This document shows, one piece after another, positions 58,649 to 64,000 of a stretch of DNA of 64,000 nt. The notes beneath the pieces were generated by a model, which searched no databases, was not told the origin of the DNA, and saw only the letters and a program-made list of their open reading frames with translations. The first letter of the stretch is position 1; each line of letters opens with the position of its first letter. The translations under genes were made by a program, and so were the position numbers. The DNA comes from Bolinopsis microptera (taxonomy: Eukaryota; Ctenophora; Tentaculata; Lobata; Bolinopsidae): assembly GCF_026151205.1 (NCBI RefSeq), contig NC_087079.1, positions 310,001 through 374,000 of the forward strand. Reading direction: 5' to 3'.

Positions 58649-58715
58649 TAGGTTTGTGGCAGCATGGTATATTTGGAGCAATTTAAGGGTTAATTTATGG
58701 TACCTACCCACTCAG

Positions 58716-58855
58716 GTATAATTCAGCACCTAGTGGGACTGTCCAGCTCACTGCCAAAGCAGATGAAACATGACTCAATACCTGAGGGTGACGAGGACGA
58801 TGTCCCTGCTCTGGTGGAAGATTTCGATGAAGCATCTAGGACCGAAGGAATGTAA
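58716..58855 (+). CDS. BTF3: BTF3 exon 4 (C-terminus)
   Basis: Acceptor tacctacccactcag. It completes a Gly codon and encodes IIQHLVGLSSSLPKQMKHDS, then IPEGDEDDVPALVEDFDEAS and RTEGM, with TAA at 58853-58855. The acidic DDVPxLVExFDEAS tail is diagnostic of BTF3. The exon lies immediately right of the minus-strand LINE, so its splice acceptor may partly derive from or be constrained by that insertion. Confidence 0.94.
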
Positions 58856-58860
58856 TGTGA

Positions 58861-58941
58861 TGACGTCACGTGATCTGATGACGTCACATTCTTGAGGTGT
58901 GACGTCTCGTTGTGACGGGTCCGTGAGGGCGAGTGACGTCA
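58861..58941. promoter_or_regulatory. Three TGACGTCA palindromes right after the BTF3 stop codon
   Basis: Perfect octamers at 58861, 58879 and 58934, plus a near match gtgacgtct at 58909. The first begins five bases after the stop. The same motif is clustered behind the upstream gene at 43399-43737. Confidence 0.55.
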
Positions 58942-59769
58942 CGTTCATGTCGTTATGGAAACGTTTTTCTGATTTACAAGTTTATGGGTTTACGTTACAT
59001 ATTGTGATAGAGAAGGATAGCTTGGATAGCAGAAGCCAAATTTAAGGCTGCATTTTGGGGCTTAATGAGTTTGTTTGTTTTTATTAAGTTTATGGTTTTT
59101 ATGATAAGAAGCATCCTACTATTTTGGGTGAAAAATAAAACATCATCTCATCTGCCCTTTTCTATCATGGAAGTGACCAGATATTTGAGATATTTGTCGT
59201 GTTTTATCCAAACAAGCAACTGTACGTTTTTATTTGATATTTGTAACTCACGGTTTTGTAGAGTTTTGTATCCATCTTTTCTACGATCTAAATTTAATAG
59301 GCACATTAAATAATTCGAATGTACTTCGAAGAAATGTCTCCCGATTTGTAATAGGATGATTTTTCCTGCCATTTTGTATTTCCCGAGGAATCTGATATTT
59401 ACTTAACATGTTCATCGTTTTTGATCATAATGTGTTGATGATCAATGATGATGTGATATTATCGTAGGAGCTTGATAGTAAACAACATGTTAAGTTTAAA
59501 GATCTATGATTATGAATGTAAGGAAAGCGCTTGGCTAAGAATTTCAATGGATTGGTTTGTTACAGTGATAAGATCTAAACGCTGAAACTATTTATTCGCT
59601 TATTAAAATATTCCTTTCTTTGTCTTCGTCAATAACATGCTCCGATCTCAAAGTTAGATCACAGATAATTCGAAATGACGTGTATTAACTAAATTGAAAA
59701 TCAATATGACAAATCACTATAACACTGGACCCGACGGACTATTTAAAACCTCTACCCTAGTCCCTAAGG
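58942..59769. other. BTF3 3' UTR and downstream non-coding DNA
   Basis: A candidate polyadenylation signal aataaa lies near 59133. The rest is AT-rich without recognised features. Confidence 0.4.
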
Positions 59770-59914
59770 GGTCGTTCACATATTATTACGTAATCAGCTG
59801 AGGGGGGGGGGTTCCGAATGATTACGCTAGTGTAATTTTGACACAATAGCTGTGTGTAAAACTGATTACGGAGGGGGTGGGGGGTAAAAATGATTACGTA
59901 ATATGTGAACGACC
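59770..59914. mobile_element. 145-bp MITE with ggtcgttcacatatt ends
   Basis: The left end ggtcgttcacatattattacg and the right end, whose complement is ggtcgttcacatattacgtaa, are inverted repeats continuing to tgattacg. The interior has a G run and a ggagggggtgggggg tract. No target duplication is evident and there is no ORF. Confidence 0.75.
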
Positions 59915-60099
59915 AATCCAACTGAAGTATCTGATACATGATAGAACCCTGACGTCACACCTTGAAAAACAGTTTCTCGCGGCATCTCGTCGAAGACAGC
60001 ATGACAGTGCGCGAAGCGACAACGTATATAATAGTCCAAGGTTAATATAAATATATATAGTTGAACGTGATATGCAGTTGATTGTTATGCTTTCCTAGG

Positions 60100-60700
60100 G
60101 AAACACTAACAGAGGAGAGGAGCCTGTTAAATATGCTACATTTTGCATTGATTCACGATTTTGGAGGGCTTCGACGCGCCGCGCAAACTAGCATTCTTGC
60201 TTCACATCGACGATCTCGATGGGTTGACATCGTCAATCAAATTCACAATGCTTGGAGGACTTCAACGCGCCGCGCAAAGTAGCATTCTTGCTTTGACGAT
60301 TTAAACTAACATTTTTACCTAATACCTGGGAACCCCAGGCTATCATATTTATGTTCATAATCAATAATCATAGCGATTCGGCAGAATGACAGGCGCGGCT
60401 GAGCGCCGCCCATTGATTGACGATGTCAACCCATCGAGATCGTTGCTCTGCGAAGCAATGATCGATGCGAAGCAAGAATGCTAGTTTGCGCGGCGAAGTC
60501 CTCCAAGTCCAACGCCGCCCAGTAATAGCATTCTTGTTTCGACGATCGTTGCTTTGATTGACGATGTCAATCCGTCGAGATCGTTGCTCTGCTTGCAGAG
60601 CAACGATTTTGATGGGTTGACATCGTCAATCAATCACGATGCCAACCCTATCAAGCTTCACCTAGTAACCATGTGCTTTCGCGCCACTTCAGGCGCGCTT
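60100..60700. repeat. GC-rich module with many direct and inverted copies
   Basis: Two phrases recur in both orientations: ggagg.cttc.acgcgccgcgcaaa.tagcattcttg (about 60163, 60251, 60478 inverted, 62662) and gatgggttgacatcgtcaatcaa (about 60218, 60400 inverted, 60550 inverted, 60610). The copies are a few hundred bases apart, so large hairpins can form. Confidence 0.75.
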
Positions 60701-61060
60701 GTTTCACAAGTCAAGTTTTTACCGCTGTGAGGCGGGCACGCGCTACTGCAAGCGCAAGGGCTCTGGATAGAGCAACTATCAAGCTAATTAAATTGTAACA
60801 TCAGCTTTGACAGATGTTTCACCTTGACCATTGTAAATGATTTGACCCGGCGCGCGCTACTTCGTAGCACTTGCCGTCAGGCCATTTCGAGAAGAAAGCG
60901 GCGCGCGCTACTTCGAAGAAATTTAGACGAGTAACATCCGTCAATGTTTCACCTAACCATGTGCTTTCGCGCCACTTCGGGCGCGCTTGTTTCACCGCCG
61001 TGAGGCGGGCGCGCGCTACTGCAAGCGAAAGGGCTCTGGATAGAGCAAACAGATGTTACT
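60669..61060. repeat. Direct repeat pair of gcgcgctactgcaagcg modules
   Basis: The stretch gtgctttcgcgccacttc through ggctctggatagagcaa occurs at about 60670-60770 and again at about 60959-61047, with the same internal order (ggcgcgcttgtttcac, tgaggcgggc). Between them lies the inner part of the inverted pair described at 60849-62400. Confidence 0.7.
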
Positions 61061-62400
61061 GTACTTTAAAGAGTGCGAGTGACACTTTTAAAATATGTGT
61101 TCCTAGACCGTCGACGCGACGAGTCCAACTCGGCGCGCTTCTTGAAAGGTTATACTTATAAACATATACATGTTCAATGTTACTGATACGCGTCTAAATT
61201 TCTACAAAGTAGCACGCGCTGGTTTCTAATTCTCGAAATAATAGCTCGAGGTCAAGGTAAAGGCAAGTGTTGTAGCGCAATGCGTTACTGTGCCGCGCCG
61301 CGCACTCAATGAGGCTTCTCACAGCAAGATCGGCGAAATACGCTACTGTGCCTCGCCGAGCTGCGATGAATTGACATCGTCAATTAAGGGCAAGTGCTAC
61401 TAGTAGAGGCTCTTACGGGCAAAAAGACGTGTATTCTGCTACGAGTTTAGAGACCTAACCGCTAATTAGACACAATAGTATGATGTCTAAGGATCGATAA
61501 TATGTTAAGAAGTATAAATTTGGCCTTATTAGTCACGTGCTATACTAATGCGCGTTTTAAACTTTGACAGTCTATTACTCTAAGGCAAATAGAGTAATTA
61601 TATTCATATTTTGTCAGCAATAAGATCACATTATTTTCTATTTGGTGTGAAAATATGAGCTAGAACAGACATAATCTCGCTGAGTTATAGCTGTTTGAAA
61701 TTTATGATGAACGCGCAGGTGCCAATTGATAACAACTAAATGCTTTTGCGCGTAGTGCGCGTCGAAAATTTGGCAAAAACGCTTGCGGAGTGACAATATT
61801 CAAACTTCGATAAAGTATATGAAGTGGGTACTTCTCGGAAAGGAAAAATTTAGGCAAACACGATGTGACTATTTGTGGGTTGATTTAATACAACTGCAAA
61901 AAATTATTCAAACTTCAAGCAAAAAAGTCAAAGTTTTTACCACTTTTTTGGATTTTTAACTGCGCTAAAATAGAGGGATTTGTTTTATTTTTATACCATC
62001 TTGTGCAGCTGTCTTTTAGCTATCTTCATGCAAGTTTTGCCGACATGCCAACAAAATTAACTTGCTCAAATTATCAAAAAAACATGGTTTTTTGGCCCAT
62101 TTTTGGCCCAAAAATCGGTTTTTTTCGATTTTAACCGCGCTAACTCAGTCCAATCATCTTGAAACCACTTTTAATCGATTCTACGGTCAAAAATACGTCT
62201 AGTAAGGTGTATCTGGGGTCCCTAGCGTATCGTGCAGACAATGCCCGTAGGAGCCTCTACTATACGGAATAGCGAGCGCCGGGTTGACGGATGTTACTCG
62301 TCTAAATTTCAAATTTCTTCGAAGTAGCGCGCGCCGCTTTCTTCTCGAAATGTTAGCCCGATGGCCCGATGGCACGTGCTACGAAGTAGCGCGCGCCAAG
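60849..62400. mobile_element. Segment bounded by inverted repeats of about 100 bp, possible transposon
   Basis: The left arm (60849-60945) and the right arm (about 62282-62396) are inverted copies sharing ggcgcgcgctacttcgtagcac, atttcgagaagaaagcggcg and atttagacgagtaacatccg. The 1.3 kb between them is non-coding, with long runs such as ttttggcccatttttggccc. No target duplication was found, so it could also be a chance pair of members of a dispersed repeat. Confidence 0.5.
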
Positions 62401-62588
62401 CCAGACCATTAACAATGGTCAAGCATTGCAATGCAGTAACTTCAAACTTATTTCAAACTTCGCATAACCATTAACCAAAGCGCATTTAAAAGATTTTCGA
62501 TTTCATTTTAAAACTTGCATTTTGACAAAGTATAGGTACAGTATGCCATCTGAAAGCAACAACTCTCAAATATAACACGGCGGAGGTA

Positions 62589-62631
62589 TAAGACCCAACG
62601 TATGGGTACTAACTTTTGGCCCACCCTGTCA
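62589..62631. repeat. Right end of a TA-type inverted-repeat transposon, diverged
   Basis: The sequence gggtactaacttttggcccaccctg is the complement of a diverged cagggtgggccaaaagttagtaccc tip, the same family of ends as at 9187 and 49261. No partner end was found nearby. Confidence 0.55.
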
Positions 62632-62834
62632 CCTGTATTTTTGGACGCTGATCCCGAATTGGAGGACTTCGACGCGCCGCGCAAATTAGCATTCTTGCTT
62701 TGCATCGACAAGATCGTTGCTCTTTGCTGGCTGCAGAGCAACGATCTGAAAGGGTTGAAATCGTCAATCAAATCCCGAATTACCTCCCATGACATAGAGT
62801 TAAAATGCGCCCCTGACGAGATATTGGCGAAAAA

Positions 62835-63080
62835 CTGTCTCGATCACGTGATATGACCGGCCGTATAAGGAAGTTAATCTAATTTCTCGTTAGGGTTAGG
62901 GTTTCAGCATATGCTTTTGTTAAGGATTGGGTTAGGGTTAGTATATAGGATTGGGATCAGATTAGAGGGTTAGGGTTTCAAATAGTCGTAATTCATGCAG
63001 CTAGAGAACGCAGAACGGGTTGAAAAAGTCACGTGGCAGTTGACAGTTGAGTGTAGAGTGATTAATCATCATCCAAAATT
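62835..63080 (-). repeat. Second copy of the telomere-like dispersed repeat
   Basis: The complement of the repeat at 34911-35135, with gttagggttagggtttcag and ggttagggtttcaaatag blocks. The copies differ by scattered substitutions and small indels, consistent with an old dispersed family. Confidence 0.8.
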
Positions 63081-63676
63081 ATCTCGAATTTTAATATATG
63101 TAATAAAATGTTTTAATGATCTCAATGAGAAGAATGGCAAGAATATTTTAGCGTTTGCTGAAATCCCAAATTAATGATCGTTAAGAAATTCTACTCTAGT
63201 TTCCACACCACTTAAACAGAATATCCAAAGACTACGTTGCACCGTGTGTACATATTCCCAGTATTAGTCCTGATAGTAATAAAAATGTACTCGAGTTTAC
63301 TCTATATCATATATATGTATTATGCGGAACGGAGATAAAAGCTTAATAAAATTAAGTGTACCAACCTAATAATAATAATTTGCTGCCTAAACCAAAACCA
63401 AAACCTATAAATAATTATATATTACGTTCTTATTTCCATCAGAGGAGAAGCATATTATCTCACCTAACATACCTCGTGTACTGATCACGAGACCCACGTT
63501 ACACACATTCTCTCACCGCACATCATCTAATATCTTGTAAGAGGAGCCGTAATGAGTAGTGACATAGCTAGTAACTAGTAGCTACACACATAACTATATT
63601 GCATAATATTGCATAATATCATTATTTCGTTGTTGTACTTGTCTTGATGTACATGATATTTTATGTTTATTTATAG
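63081..63676. other. Non-coding
   Basis: AT-rich, nothing recognised. Confidence 0.4.
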
Positions 63677-63735
63677 AGTGTTGGTGTGTTGTTTAAATTT
63701 GACGAGTTTCGCCGGGTATTTGATATCTTTTTACG
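63677..63735 (+). CDS. Candidate internal exon of a gene running off the right edge
   Basis: Acceptor gtttatttatag and a strong donor gtaagt enclose 59 bases. One frame encodes SVGVLFKFDEFRRVFDIFL, which looks like genuine protein. A second frame is also open. No homology recognised. Confidence 0.35.
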
Positions 63736-63918
63736 GTAAGTTTGGGATAACATTGGCTTAACATCAAAACTGACTTTTAAGCTTTAAGCCTATTAAGTCC
63801 CTTAACCGACAGTTTGAAAACACGTTATACACCTCAGGAGCAACAGACTATCACATGTGTATCATTTGGGAATTGTGTCAGACATTAATTTACTTTGCTA
63901 ATTAGAAATTTTTTGCAG

Positions 63919-63955
63919 GTCGGCGTCTTGTTTTGGTCTTTACAAAGAACAATAG
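63919..63955 (+). CDS. Candidate following exon, possibly terminal
   Basis: After acceptor attttttgcag the frame of the previous exon continues as RSASCFGLYKEQ and stops at TAG 63953-63955. The alternative frame stays open to the end of the window (ITEKGKIWERKGN), so the true reading is undecided. Confidence 0.3.
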
Positions 63956-64000
63956 CATCACTGAAAAAGGCAAGATATGGGAAAGAAAAGGAAACAGAAA

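Larger units (their letters stand above)
53391..58700 (-). mobile_element. CR1-like LINE with two ORFs in BTF3 intron 3 (right edge approximate)
   Basis: ORF1 (58648 or upstream to 57485) and ORF2 (57002 to 53391) run in the same direction, separated by about 480 bp. ORF2 has no interruption and ORF1 keeps all motifs, so this is a young copy. It is antisense to BTF3. Its 5' end must lie left of the exon 4 acceptor at 58715 and right of 58648, so at most 67 bp separates the element from the exon. Boundaries outside the ORFs are not proven. Confidence 0.85.

Noticed and set aside
60100-61500. rRNA or tRNA genes in the GC-rich block
   Set aside because: The sequence consists of short repeated modules in both orientations without any rRNA core or cloverleaf.

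Overview
The window is eukaryotic and almost certainly from an invertebrate animal. It is AT-rich, its host genes are split by GT-AG introns, and most of the rest is transposable elements and their debris: non-LTR retrotransposons, a Penelope-like element, hAT-type, TA-target and Helitron-like DNA elements, and long G/C homopolymer tracts. The mix of CR1-like LINEs with PHD fingers and an esterase-type ORF1, RTE-like LINEs and Penelope elements would suit a cnidarian or another aquatic invertebrate. I cannot fix the phylum from sequence alone.

Two host genes can be followed on the + strand. The first is built from phase-compatible candidate exons between 5961 and 43266. Its last six exons (35206 to 43266) are well supported, the 5' ones less so. 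It encodes a Ser/Pro-rich protein, probably nuclear, that I could not name. The second is BTF3, the beta subunit of the nascent polypeptide-associated complex. It has four exons (49157-49214, 52417-52535, 52739-52868, 58716-58855) and encodes 148 residues. A third gene may begin or end at the right edge (63677 onward).

Layout. 1-2547: a LINE truncated in its reverse transcriptase by a G-tract/minisatellite module. 4490-5846: an old LINE scrap interrupted by one small DNA element with an 8-bp target duplication, followed by a hAT-type MITE with its own 8-bp duplication. 5961-15614: 5' exons of the first gene. 17677-22040: an old LINE split by a nearly intact RTE-like element with a 13-bp target duplication. 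23-32 kb: hairpin elements, a 118-base G run, a 1.7-kb foldback element, and a satellite-like array split by LINE remains. 34162-34614 and 48123-48745: two related Helitron-like elements. 37168-41059: a Penelope-like element in the intron between exons 36431-36563 and 41908-42087, arranged as a long inverted repeat and flanked by a 12-bp target duplication. 49261-51919: a TA-flanked inverted-repeat element in BTF3 intron 1 carrying an unrecognised ORF. 53391 to about 58700: a CR1-like LINE in BTF3 intron 3. 59.7-63.1 kb: a MITE, GC-rich inverted repeat modules and a telomere-like dispersed repeat.

The most unusual item is ORF1 of the LINE in BTF3 intron 3. It joins an AlkB-type 2-oxoglutarate/Fe(II) dioxygenase, with all its metal and co-substrate motifs present, to an SGNH/esterase-like domain. 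Its partner ORF2 starts with two PHD-like zinc fingers before the endonuclease and reverse transcriptase. An esterase and PHD fingers are known from CR1-like LINEs. An AlkB domain in ORF1 is, to my knowledge, not a described arrangement.
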